From: Bryobacteraceae bacterium
Lineage (GTDB): Bacteria; Acidobacteriota; Terriglobia; Bryobacterales; Bryobacteraceae
Direction of reading: 5' to 3'
Length of the DNA: 64,000 nucleotides
NCBI GenBank assembly: GCA_023384675.1
Contig: JAHDVK010000026.1
Location: 1 to 64,000, forward strand
Below the pieces are notes generated by a model. It saw only the letters and a list, made by a program, of their open reading frames with translations, had not been told where the DNA came from and made no database searches. Each line of letters starts with the position of its first letter. Within the stretch, counting starts at the first letter, position 1. A program made the translations under genes and the position numbers. Of the stretch, positions 1 to 7,788 are shown piece after piece.

Positions 1-163
1 ACGGGCCGATCGCCAGATTGTCATCCCAGGGGCTAGGCGGCGGGAACGGGCCGATTGATGGGACATTGTGCTCCAGACTTGGCACAACGACGGATGCCAT
101 AGCCGTGCCACAGCCCAAAATGAGTGTAACACATAGAAGCGTCAGGCTGATGCGTAATGTCAT
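1..163 (-). CDS. Secreted protein of unknown function, N-terminal fragment cut by window edge
   Basis: Reading the minus strand from an ATG at 163 gives 54 codons open to the left edge. The product begins MTLRISLTLLCVTLILGC and continues GTAMASVVV, then a Pro-rich stretch (PFPPPSPWDD). That is a clear export signal: a short basic start, a hydrophobic core of about 14 residues, and either an Ala-x-Ala type site at AMA/S or a weak lipobox at ILGC. A Shine-Dalgarno AAGGTG lies at 171-176, 7 bases upstream. No domain is visible in the available part, so function is unknown. PEP-CTERM proteins of this lineage often start similarly, but the C-terminus is outside the window. Confidence 0.6.
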   Translation of the reverse strand, partial: MTLRISLTLLCVTLILGCGTAMASVVVPSLEHNVPSIGPFPPPSPWDDNLAIGP

Positions 164-428
164 GGTTTTCACCTTAAGGACGCAAAGTACAAACTCTAAG
201 ATAAAGGCTACGCCCAATCTAAGCGTATGCTTGTATGTTATCGGGCCCATAGGTACTAGTCACCTAGGATTAATCCTGTATTCTACTAAGGATTTCTTCC
301 CCTGGGTCTTCTAAGTCATTCGCCTCCCCTTCTCAGCATATCCCTGGAACTGTGCCTGCAGGTGCTCAGGCCCCGGAACGAGAGCCCAGGCCAGAGGGTT
401 CTTGGTTTATGCTCAAACGAGGGGCTTC
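164..428. other. A+T-rich intergenic region, no gene recognised
   Basis: About 265 bases, much richer in A+T than the surroundings between roughly 170 and 310. It separates the minus-strand secreted-protein start from the plus-strand methyltransferase and must carry at least one promoter. It contains a perfect 12-bp palindrome at 266-277. A plus-strand open frame can be drawn across 18-314, but it runs antisense to the secreted-protein start and has no ribosome site or recognisable product, so I do not annotate it. Confidence 0.5.
266..277. promoter_or_regulatory. Perfect 12-bp palindrome, possible operator
   Basis: AGGATTAATCCT is self-complementary over all 12 bases and sits in the A+T-rich gap upstream of the secreted-protein gene and downstream-facing to the methyltransferase. 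Its location suits a dimeric regulator site, but a 12-mer palindrome can also arise by chance, and no second copy was found nearby. Confidence 0.25.
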
Positions 429-992
429 ATGCAGACAGTCTGGCCATCCACCGTATTTCTCGTCCTGACGGCATTCGGGTCCGCCGCGGCTCAGGCAGTC
501 CGTGCGCCTGATGTGCCCTATGTGCCGACAACGGAGCCGGCGGTCGAGGAGATGCTGAAACTCGCCAAGGTCGGCAGGTCCGATGTGGTTTACGACCTTG
601 GTTGCGGTGACGGACGGATCGTGATCACGGCAGCGAAGAAGTACGGGGCGCGCGGGGTGGGGATCGACATCGACCCCGACCGCATCGCCGAGGCGCGCTC
701 CAAAGCCAGGAAGGCTGGGGTCGGGCATCTGGTGAGATTTGTCGAGCAGGACCTTTTCGAAGCCGACATTCGTGAAGCAACTGTGGTGACCCTGTTCCTG
801 CTCAACCATGTCAACGCGAAGCTCAAGCCCAAACTCATGGCCGACCTGAAGCCGGGCACACGCGTGGTCTCCAACACCTTTGACATGGGCGACTGGAAAG
901 CGGACGCCGAGCGCTCGCTCAATGACAGCGATGCCGGCTACTTCAGCAGCCATTTCTACCTGTGGGTGATCCCTCGGCGTCCTTCCGAGTAA
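429..992 (+). CDS. Exported class I SAM-dependent methyltransferase
   Basis: 187 residues from the ATG at 429, chosen because it is preceded by GAGGGG and starts directly with a signal peptide (MQTVWPSTVFLVLTAFGSAA, cleavage after AQA near residue 23). The mature part has methyltransferase motif I, VVYDLGCGDGRIV (about 53-65), the acidic ribose-binding motif VGIDIDPD (about 77-84) and a FVEQDLFE strand that fits motif II. The substrate is unknown. The fold needs S-adenosylmethionine, which is not known to be available in the periplasm, so the signal peptide is puzzling. An in-frame start at 402 would bury the signal, but it lacks a ribosome site. It stands alone, 127 bases before the next gene. 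Confidence 0.8.
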   Translation: MQTVWPSTVFLVLTAFGSAAAQAVRAPDVPYVPTTEPAVEEMLKLAKVGRSDVVYDLGCGDGRIVITAAKKYGARGVGIDIDPDRIAEARSKARKAGVGHLVRFVEQDLFEADIREATVVTLFLLNHVNAKLKPKLMADLKPGTRVVSNTFDMGDWKADAERSLNDSDAGYFSSHFYLWVIPRRPSE

Positions 993-1119
993 AAGACATC
1001 AGGCTCAAGTCGAAACAGATCATTGATGGGGTTTCCGCCGAAGGCTGAGTGCCCGGTCCGGGCAGGAGCAAACCGGGACGGACCGCTCCTCCCCAGTGAT
1101 CTTTCGATAGACTGACAGT

Positions 1120-2088
1120 TTGCACGCGTACAAACCGAACAGCCTGCACAGCGTGAGCGGCCTCGCATCATCGCGTGACAGGCGCACTCTGCTCAGCGTG
1201 AAAGATGTTCTCTGGCTGCTCTATCTCTACCCCATGCGCTGGCTGGTGCAGGCGCTCGGCATGCGGCCCACGTATCTGCTCGGCCGGTTGGTGGAGCCTG
1301 TGTTTCAGATCATCGCCGCCGAGCGCAGAGGTCGTGCGCGGGGCTGGATGCAAGAGGCGCTGCCCCGCCAAACCTCCTCAGAAGCGCTCGACCGTTTGGC
1401 GCGCAGGTTCGTGTCCAACGCCGTCTTTCGCGCGCTCGACGATCTTCACCTGGTGAAGCCGGGATTTGTGGAGCGTATCTCCCATCCCGAGATCCAAGGA
1501 CGGGAGCACCTGAAGGCCGCCCTGGCTGAAGGCCGAGGGGTGCTGTTGATCAGCGGCCATTTCTACGCGAACCGGTTAGGGAAGCGCCTGCTCGGCCGCC
1601 TGGGCTACCCCGTGATGTCGGTACGGCATGGGCAGCCTCCCGACCGCTGGATGGGCCGCATGGGGCGCAAATGGCTGCAGCCCAGATACATTCGATTTCT
1701 CCACGAAGTGATCGGCGAGGAAGTGTACATTGGAGATCCGCATGGCAGTTTGAAGATCTTTCAGCGGTTGCGCTCCGGCGGTCTGGTCAATGTCCACGTG
1801 GATGTTGGGTTCGCCACCGGCCGGCGTGAAATGCCGTTTCTGGGGCGGCGGCGGCGCTTCGGCACCGGCCTTCTGGAGATCATCCGCTTGTCCGGATGCG
1901 TTGTGCTGCCGATGCTCTGCCTGGGAAATCAGCGCCGCTGCACGATCCGTTTGGGTCCGCCGCTCGAAATGGCCGAAGCGGACGGCCGGCTCGATTTCGC
2001 GGAGGCGAATCTGCCGGGAATCGTCAAACGGCTGGAGGAGATGATTTTGGAGAAACCGGAGGAATGGGAATTGTGGCAGCGCCTTTGA
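1120..2088 (+). CDS. LpxL/HtrB-like lysophospholipid acyltransferase family protein, catalytic motif degenerate
   Basis: The product has an N-terminal hydrophobic anchor (WLLYLYPMRWLVQALG) typical of LpxL/HtrB-type acyltransferases, then GRGVLLISGHFYANRL around residue 147 and a late RFGTGLLEIIRLSGCVVLP block matching the family. Known members use HX4(D/E); here the sequence is H-F-Y-A-N-R, so the acidic residue is replaced by Arg. The protein may therefore be inactive, or use a different acyl donor. The 3' end overlaps the acyl carrier protein gene by 25 bases, and a ligase and hemB follow, so it is the first gene of a four-gene run. The start is uncertain: TTG at 1120 gives the longest form, and GTG at 1198, just before the membrane anchor, is equally plausible. 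Confidence 0.75.
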   Translation: MHAYKPNSLHSVSGLASSRDRRTLLSVKDVLWLLYLYPMRWLVQALGMRPTYLLGRLVEPVFQIIAAERRGRARGWMQEALPRQTSSEALDRLARRFVSNAVFRALDDLHLVKPGFVERISHPEIQGREHLKAALAEGRGVLLISGHFYANRLGKRLLGRLGYPVMSVRHGQPPDRWMGRMGRKWLQPRYIRFLHEVIGEEVYIGDPHGSLKIFQRLRSGGLVNVHVDVGFATGRREMPFLGRRRRFGTGLLEIIRLSGCVVLPMLCLGNQRRCTIRLGPPLEMAEADGRLDFAEANLPGIVKRLEEMILEKPEEWELWQRL

Positions 2089-2381
2089 ACAGGCCCGCGC
2101 CGGATACCGCTGCGATTGCCCGCGAAATCCGCCAGGTGATGGTGGAGGCGTTGGGCCTGCGGTTGGAGGAACACGAACTCAGCGGCGTCAGCCGCCTGAC
2201 CGAGGCGGTGGCCATCGATTCCGTGGCCGCGCTCCAGTTCGTCGTCGCGCTGGAGCGCCGCTTCGGCATCCGAATGGAAGAGCAGTGGCTGGACCTGGAA
2301 AGGCTAGGCGATCTGGCTGCGCTCTCAGCCTACGTCGCGGAACGAAAGAACTCAAGCGGCGCGGCGGGGGCGGCAGGCTAG
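2064..2381 (+). CDS. Free-standing acyl carrier protein
   Basis: About 105 residues. The core EIRQVMVEALGLRLEE followed by AVAIDSVAALQFVVALE is an acyl/peptidyl carrier protein: helix 1, a loop, then the D-S-(V/L) motif whose Ser53 would carry 4'-phosphopantetheine at the start of helix 2. GGAGGA at 2057-2062 abuts the ATG at 2064 and lies 10 bases before a GTG at 2073, so the true start may be 2073. It overlaps the upstream acyltransferase and is 4 bases from the AMP ligase, which suggests that the ligase loads a carboxylic acid onto this carrier and the acyltransferase-like protein receives it. It is not the housekeeping fatty-acid AcpP: it has an extended Pro-rich N-terminus, an Ala-rich tail and no fab neighbours. 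Confidence 0.85.
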   Translation: MGIVAAPLNRPAPDTAAIAREIRQVMVEALGLRLEEHELSGVSRLTEAVAIDSVAALQFVVALERRFGIRMEEQWLDLERLGDLAALSAYVAERKNSSGAAGAAG

Positions 2382-2385
2382 GCGG

Positions 2386-3852
2386 ATGCTCTGGGAGCGC
2401 TTCGAGGGCTGGGCCCGCGAGACGCCGGCGGCCGAGGCCGTGGTGGACGGAGAGGTTCGTCTATCCTACGGAGAGCTGGCCACACGCGCGGCCGCCTTCG
2501 GGCAATGGTTATGTGAGCGGTATGGGCTCGGAGAAGGCAGCGTGATCGCCGCAGCGCTGCAGAATGGCTGGGAGTACCCGGTCTGTTTCGCGGCTGCGAA
2601 CCGGATCGGCGCGGTTTTTCTGCCGGTGAATCCGCAATGGCGGCCGCTTGAACTGGCCTGGCTGGCGGAAAAACTGGGTGTGCAGGCCGCGCTGGTCAAC
2701 CCGGCCACTGCCCTGGAATGGAAAGGGGTGCTACCGGAGGACAAAGTCCTGCAAATCGAGGAGGGCGAAGCGGCGCAGGCTCTGCGAGGAAATGCCGCCC
2801 GTGGCGATTCAGCCCCGCCGAAGTCCGCCCGGAGAGCGCTGCTGCTGGCGACGTCGGGCTCCACCGGGCAGCCCAAAATCGTGCCGAGAACGAACGCGAA
2901 CTTGCTGGCCGGCGCCAGTTCCGTTGGCGAAGAACTGGGCGTCAGAGCCGGGGACCGCGTGCTGGCGGCGGTGCCGTTTCATCACGCGAACGGATTCAGC
3001 AATTGCCTGCTCATGCCCTTGTTATCCGGCGGGACTTGCGTGGCGGTGCGGCGCGCGCTGCCGGGCGTGGTGGCGGATTGCGCGCGGAAGGAGCGGGTCC
3101 GGCTCATCAACGTGTCGCCCATTCTGTATAACCTCCTGGCCGATCAGGAGTTGGCGCCTGAATGGATGGAGAGCGTTGAGATCTGCATTTCGACCGGCGC
3201 GCACCTGCCCGCCGCGCTTGGACGTGTGTGGCGGCAGCGCTTCGGAGTGCCCATTCGTCAGTTGTACGGATCCTCGGAGACCGGGACCATCTGCATCCAG
3301 AGTCAGGACGGTGAAGCGCAACCGGGCGAAGTGGGGCCTCCGCTGAAGCCGGTTTCGCTGCGGATTCTCAGCCCAGAGGGCGTGCCTTTGGCCGAGGGCG
3401 CGAGTGGCGAGGTGGCGGTGCGCGGGCCCGCGCTGATGAGCGGTTACGTGGATGAGCCGTCGCTGAATGCAGCCTGTTTCGTGGACGGCCATTTCCGCAC
3501 CGGCGATTCCGGGCGCATCCTGCCCGGTGGTTCGCTCGCGTTGGATGGACGCCTCACACGCTGGATCAACCTGGGCGGCGTGAAGGTGGATCCGGTCGAA
3601 GTGGAGAACGCCTTATACGAGCTGCCGGAAGTCGCCTGCTGCCGGGTGATGGAAAGCGAAAATGGGCAGGGATGGAAGGTGTTGTCGGCCCTGATTCAGC
3701 CGCGCGCAGCTGCTGCTGTCACGCGCAAGCAGGTGGTGGAGCATTGCCGCGGCAGGCTCGCTGAGTACAAGATCCCCCGGGTGATCGAATTTGTAGCCGC
3801 GATGCCCGGCGATGCGGCCGGAAAACAGCCGAAGGAGTGGAGAATCCCATGA
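2386..3852 (+). CDS. AMP-forming acyl-CoA synthetase / acyl-ACP ligase
   Basis: 488 residues of the ANL adenylating family. Visible core motifs are the phosphate loop LLLATSGSTGQPK (about 152-164), YGSSETG (about 295-301), the FRTGDSG aspartate motif and the hinge region GRLTRWINLGGVKVDPVEVE. The C-terminal catalytic lysine is probably the one in AAGKQPK close to the end. It would activate a carboxylic acid as an acyl-adenylate and pass it to CoA or, given the neighbour, to the carrier protein 4 bases upstream. The substrate cannot be read from sequence. The last codons overlap hemB by 4 bases (ATGA), implying translational coupling. Confidence 0.85.
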   Translation: MLWERFEGWARETPAAEAVVDGEVRLSYGELATRAAAFGQWLCERYGLGEGSVIAAALQNGWEYPVCFAAANRIGAVFLPVNPQWRPLELAWLAEKLGVQAALVNPATALEWKGVLPEDKVLQIEEGEAAQALRGNAARGDSAPPKSARRALLLATSGSTGQPKIVPRTNANLLAGASSVGEELGVRAGDRVLAAVPFHHANGFSNCLLMPLLSGGTCVAVRRALPGVVADCARKERVRLINVSPILYNLLADQELAPEWMESVEICISTGAHLPAALGRVWRQRFGVPIRQLYGSSETGTICIQSQDGEAQPGEVGPPLKPVSLRILSPEGVPLAEGASGEVAVRGPALMSGYVDEPSLNAACFVDGHFRTGDSGRILPGGSLALDGRLTRWINLGGVKVDPVEVENALYELPEVACCRVMESENGQGWKVLSALIQPRAAAAVTRKQVVEHCRGRLAEYKIPRVIEFVAAMPGDAAGKQPKEWRIP

Positions 3853-4829
3853 GTTTCCCCCAGCGAAGGATGCGGCGGCTCCGGAGCAGTGACGCGATCC
3901 GTCAACTGGTGAGCGAAGTGCGCCTGGCGCCGGAGGACCTCATCTTCCCGATGTTCGTCACCACGCGGCCGGATGTCCGTGAGCCGTTGGGCGCGCTGCC
4001 GGGAATGATGCTGCTGTCGGGCGCCCCGCTGGCGGAGGAAGCGAAACGATTGCTCGAAGCCGGCATCCGTGCCGTGCTGCTCTTTGCCGTGCTCGATGAA
4101 CCGGAGAAAGAGCCCGAGGCCGGTCTCTCGCGCTCCCCGCGGGGGCCGGTTCAGCGCGCCATCGAAAGCATCAAAGCCGCCGCGCCGGAGATGACCGTAA
4201 TCGCCGACCTTTGCATGTGCGAATACTCCACGGACGGGCACTGCGGAGTCCTGCGCGATGGCGTGATCGATAACGATCTCACCCTGGAGCGGCTGCAGCC
4301 CGCGGCGGTTTCGCTCGCTGCGGCCGGCGCGGATGTCGTCGCCCCGTCGGGCATGATGGACGGCGTGGTAGGCGCGCTGCGGTCGGCTCTGGATTCGGCA
4401 GGAATGCAGCGTACCCTCTTGATGCCGTACGCGGCGAAGTATGCATCGAGTTTGTACGGGCCCTTCAAGAGCGCTACGCGTTCTGCTCCGGCCGAGAGCA
4501 GGCACGCGACCCATCAACTGGATCCCGCCAACCTGAGGCAGGCTCTTGAGGAAATCCGCCTGGACCTGGAGGAAGGCGCGGATATGTTGATCGTCAAGCC
4601 CGCGCTGGGCTATCTGGACGTGGTCGCGGCCGCGCGGCGCGAGTTCAACGCGCCCATCGCGGCTTATCAGGTTTCCGGCGAATACAACATGATCCATGCC
4701 GCCGCCGGTGGCGACGAACAGGCCCTGGAGCGTCTGATACTGGAGATGCTGACGTGCATCAAGCGCGCCGGCGCGGACATGATCATCACGTATTTCGCGC
4801 CGCTGGCGGCCAGGGTCCTGCGGGTGTGA
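3849..4829 (+). CDS. hemB: Porphobilinogen synthase (delta-aminolevulinic acid dehydratase)
   Basis: 326 residues, the normal family length. It condenses two 5-aminolevulinate molecules to porphobilinogen in tetrapyrrole synthesis. Both Schiff-base lysines are present: K197 in MPYAAKYASSLYGPF and K250 in MLIVKPALGYLDVV. A zinc-type site DLCMCEYSTDGHCG supplies Cys122, 124 and 132. The substrate carboxylate contacts AYQVSGEYNMI and IITYFA are also kept. In the active-site lid, YGPFK replaces the usual YGPFR, and His219 sits where family members usually have Lys or Arg before the conserved Gln. These changes are mild and the enzyme is probably active. The start at 3849 is chosen for the ATGA overlap with the ligase; an in-frame 3837 start would lie inside it. 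Confidence 0.92.
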   Translation: MSFPQRRMRRLRSSDAIRQLVSEVRLAPEDLIFPMFVTTRPDVREPLGALPGMMLLSGAPLAEEAKRLLEAGIRAVLLFAVLDEPEKEPEAGLSRSPRGPVQRAIESIKAAAPEMTVIADLCMCEYSTDGHCGVLRDGVIDNDLTLERLQPAAVSLAAAGADVVAPSGMMDGVVGALRSALDSAGMQRTLLMPYAAKYASSLYGPFKSATRSAPAESRHATHQLDPANLRQALEEIRLDLEEGADMLIVKPALGYLDVVAAARREFNAPIAAYQVSGEYNMIHAAAGGDEQALERLILEMLTCIKRAGADMIITYFAPLAARVLRV

Positions 4830-4992
4830 CAGGAATAAGGAAAAATTTCACCTCACCTGCAAGTGGTTTGATAGGAAGCACTTAGTCTGGAGATGGGACC
4901 TGTTTCGGGGCTTCCGCGCGCGGGTTTTCTCCAATCCGGGCCATAAAATGGTGGCCGGGATGGGGTTCTACACGCAATTCGAGCTTCGCGGG

Positions 4993-5904
4993 CTACGGCT
5001 GCCCCGCGGGCGGCTGGGGGGGCGGCGTCTCTTCGGCCGAGCCGCCGAAGTAGTCTTCGTTGAGAACGACGGCCGCTTTTTTGCGGATCTCTTCCGCGGT
5101 GGCGCGTGCCTTGGCGGGCTTCTGGCGCTGTTCGATCTCCTCGCGCATCTCCTCGAACGGCTTCGTGCCGCGTTCGTCCACCAAAATCAGGTGATAGCCA
5201 AACGGGCTCTTCACCGGCTCGCTGATTTCGCCGACGGGCTGCGTGAAAACGGCCTGATCGAAGACCGGCACCATGCGGCCGCGGCCGAACTCGCCAAGAC
5301 TGCCGCCTTCGGCGCCGGAGCCGGTGTCGTCGCTTTCGGCCTTGGCCACTTCTGCGAAGTCCTCGCCGGCCAGAAGACGTTTGCGGATGGCTTCGGTCTG
5401 AGCGAGAGCTTCTTCTTCGGTCCGGTCGGGCTGGCCCTCGCGGATGGGCACGCGCGAACCCTGGAAACGGATCAGAATGTGGCGGGCTTTGGCGGTTTCG
5501 TACTCGGACTTGTGCTCTTCGTAATAGCCGCGGACCTCTTCTTCGCTGGGCTGAGATTCCTTCAGAAGGTCTTGAAACAGCGAGTTGGCGAGCAGGTTTT
5601 CTTCGGTCAACTGAAGCTGTTTTTTCACATCGGGCCGTTCGGAGATCTTGCGGCGGCGGGCCTCCTGGGCCAGGGCCTTAATCTCGCTGAGGTTCTCGGC
5701 GAAGCGCCGCTTGGCCTGGGGCGAGGCGAGTTCGGCGCGCGCTTTGTCGGGCATCGCGGCGATGAGGGCCTCGAAGTCCGAGCGAGTCATTTTCTCGCCG
5801 CCGACGGCGAAGACCACCGGGTCTTCGGCCTGGTCCGGAGGGGCCGGAGCGGGCGTTTGCGCCCACACGGCGCCGCAAAGCATCGACAATAGGAAGGTTC
5901 GCAC
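4993..5904 (-). CDS. Secreted parvulin-type peptidyl-prolyl cis-trans isomerase (PpiC/SurA-like)
   Basis: About 303 residues. From GTG at 5904 the product begins VRTFLLSMLCGAVWAQTPA, a short signal peptide, so it acts outside the cytoplasm. A SurA_N-like helical region (about residues 30-130) is followed by one parvulin domain: ARHILIRFQGSR, DFAEVAKAESDDTGSGAEGG, GSLGEFGRGRMVPVFDQAVF and SPFGYHLILVDER are the family signature strands and helices. The tail is Pro-rich (ETPPPQPPAGQP). It would assist folding of exported proteins. An in-frame ATG at 5973 would add an N-terminal extension overlapping the divergent ABC gene, so I prefer the start that exposes the signal peptide. Confidence 0.88.
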   Translation of the reverse strand: MRTFLLSMLCGAVWAQTPAPAPPDQAEDPVVFAVGGEKMTRSDFEALIAAMPDKARAELASPQAKRRFAENLSEIKALAQEARRRKISERPDVKKQLQLTEENLLANSLFQDLLKESQPSEEEVRGYYEEHKSEYETAKARHILIRFQGSRVPIREGQPDRTEEEALAQTEAIRKRLLAGEDFAEVAKAESDDTGSGAEGGSLGEFGRGRMVPVFDQAVFTQPVGEISEPVKSPFGYHLILVDERGTKPFEEMREEIEQRQKPAKARATAEEIRKKAAVVLNEDYFGGSAEETPPPQPPAGQP

Positions 5905-5910
5905 CCTCTC

Positions 5911-7788
5911 ATGGTACCCCGGCACACGTCCTTTTCGGAGCGCACCTCGCGGCGGCAAGCCCGCGGACTGCATCCTGTGGAACAGAAGAAGAGCGCCAAC
6001 TGGTCTGCCGTCTGGCCGGATATCCGCGAGTTGATCCGCCCGCGCCGTGGTCAGCTTCTGCTGGGGCTGGCGCTGATCATCATCAGCCGCGTGGCGGGCC
6101 TGGTGTTACCGGCGTCCACGAAGTTCCTGATCGACGATGTCCTGGCGAACCGGCGCGTGGAACTGCTGGCCCCGCTGATTCTGGCGGTACTGGGCGCGAC
6201 GGCGGTGCAGGGCGTGACGGGCTTCTGGCTGACGCATTTGCTCTCGAAGTCGGCGCAGAAGCTGATCGCGGAGCTGCGCTGCAAGGTGCAGGCCCATGTC
6301 GGGCGGCTCCCGGTGGTGTACTTCGACACGAACAAGTCCGGACAACTGGTTTCGCGCATCATGAACGACGTCGAAGGGGTGCGCAACCTGGTGGGGACGG
6401 GACTGGTGGAATTTGTGGGCGGTCTCCTCACCGCTGTGTTGTCGTTTGTCGTGCTTTTGAACATCAGCCCGAAGCTCACCCTGATGGCGCTGGCGGTGGT
6501 TTCGGTGTTCACGCTGGTGCTGCGGTATGCGTTCAACACGCTGCGGCCGATTTTCCGCGAGCGCGGCAAGATCACGGCCGAAGTCACGGGGCGGCTGACG
6601 GAAACGCTGGGCGGCATCCGGGTGGTGAAGGGCTACCACGCCGAGGAGCGCGAGGAGCGCGTGTTTGCCGCGGGCGCGCAGCGGATTTTGAACAACGTGA
6701 TGCAGTCACTGACCGGCGTGGCGCTGCTGAGCCTGTCCGCGACGGTGCTGCTGGGCATCGTGGGCGCGCTGGTGATGTACATGGGCGGGCGCCAGATTCT
6801 GGACGGCACACTCACGCTGGGCGGCTTTGTCACGTTCACGGCCTTCATGGCGTTCCTCGTGGCCCCGGTCTTTCAGGTGGTGGGCATCGGGACGCAGCTT
6901 ACCGAAGCGGTGGCGGGGCTGGAGCGGACGCGGGAGATCCTGGACGAGCAGGCCGAGGACCGGGATCCGTGCAGAACCGAGACGTTGCCGCCGCTGCAGG
7001 GCGAGGTGCGCTTCGACCAGGTGGAGTTCCACTACGAAGAAGGCAAGCCGGTGCTGCGCGGGGTTTCGTTCGAAGCCGCGCCGGGGACGGTGACGGCGCT
7101 GGTGGGTTCGTCGGGGTCGGGCAAGTCCACCACGATCGGCCTGATCGCGGCGTTTCACAAGCCCTGCGCGGGCCGGGTGCTGGTGGATGGTGTGGATTTG
7201 AGCGCGGTGCGGCTCGATAGCTACCGCACGCAGATCGGCGTGGTGCTGCAGGAGACGTTCCTTTTTGACGGCACGATTCGCGAAAACGTAGCGTTTGCGA
7301 AGCCGGAGGCGAGCGAGGAACAGATTCTGGAGGCGTGCCGGATCGCGCGGGTGGACGAGTTCGTGGAGCGGTTCCCGGATGGCTATGAGACCGTGGTGGG
7401 CGAGCGCGGCGTGAGGCTTTCGGGCGGGCAAAAACAGCGCGTGTCGATTGCCAGAGCGATTCTGGCCGATCCGCGCATCCTGATTCTTGACGAGGCCACG
7501 TCGAGCCTGGACAGCGAGACGGAGGCGATGATCCAGGAAGGTTTGGCCTATCTGATGCGGGGGCGAACGACGTTCGTGATTGCGCACCGGCTGTCCACGA
7601 TCCGGCGCTCGGATCAGATTCTGGTGATGGAGGGCGGGGAGATCGTGGAGCGCGGCACGCACGAAGAACTGTACGAGGCGCGCGGGCGTTATCACGAGTT
7701 GTACACACGCCAGCACGGGCTGGAGCGAAACCTGTTTCTGGCGCCGGGCGAGGGCGACTCGGCGGAAGAGCCGGCGGAGGCGCCATGA
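5911..7788 (+). CDS. ABC exporter half-transporter, fused membrane and ATPase domains (MsbA/multidrug type)
   Basis: 625 residues. The first 320 or so form an ABC exporter membrane domain with about six hydrophobic helices (for example LLGLALIIISRVAGLVLPAS). The ATPase domain has Walker A ALVGSSGSGKSTTIGL, a Q-loop in IGVVLQETFLFDGTI, the signature RLSGGQKQRVSIARAIL, Walker B ILILDEATSSLD and the switch VIAHRLSTI. Such proteins work as dimers in the inner membrane and export lipids or drugs; the sequence cannot tell which. The start is unclear: ATG 5911 nearly touches the divergent isomerase gene, and GTG at 5977 (VEQKKSANW) would be closer to the first helix. It is coupled to the next gene by an ATGA overlap. 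Confidence 0.9.
   Translation: MVPRHTSFSERTSRRQARGLHPVEQKKSANWSAVWPDIRELIRPRRGQLLLGLALIIISRVAGLVLPASTKFLIDDVLANRRVELLAPLILAVLGATAVQGVTGFWLTHLLSKSAQKLIAELRCKVQAHVGRLPVVYFDTNKSGQLVSRIMNDVEGVRNLVGTGLVEFVGGLLTAVLSFVVLLNISPKLTLMALAVVSVFTLVLRYAFNTLRPIFRERGKITAEVTGRLTETLGGIRVVKGYHAEEREERVFAAGAQRILNNVMQSLTGVALLSLSATVLLGIVGALVMYMGGRQILDGTLTLGGFVTFTAFMAFLVAPVFQVVGIGTQLTEAVAGLERTREILDEQAEDRDPCRTETLPPLQGEVRFDQVEFHYEEGKPVLRGVSFEAAPGTVTALVGSSGSGKSTTIGLIAAFHKPCAGRVLVDGVDLSAVRLDSYRTQIGVVLQETFLFDGTIRENVAFAKPEASEEQILEACRIARVDEFVERFPDGYETVVGERGVRLSGGQKQRVSIARAILADPRILILDEATSSLDSETEAMIQEGLAYLMRGRTTFVIAHRLSTIRRSDQILVMEGGEIVERGTHEELYEARGRYHELYTRQHGLERNLFLAPGEGDSAEEPAEAP

Noticed and set aside
18-314. Plus-strand open frame of 98 codons at the left edge
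   Set aside because: It runs antisense to the start of the secreted-protein gene (1-163) and across the A+T-rich gap, has no ribosome site and no domain.
4948-5892. 314-codon plus-strand frame
   Set aside because: Antisense shadow of the parvulin gene; the translation is Leu/Phe/Gly-rich without a family.
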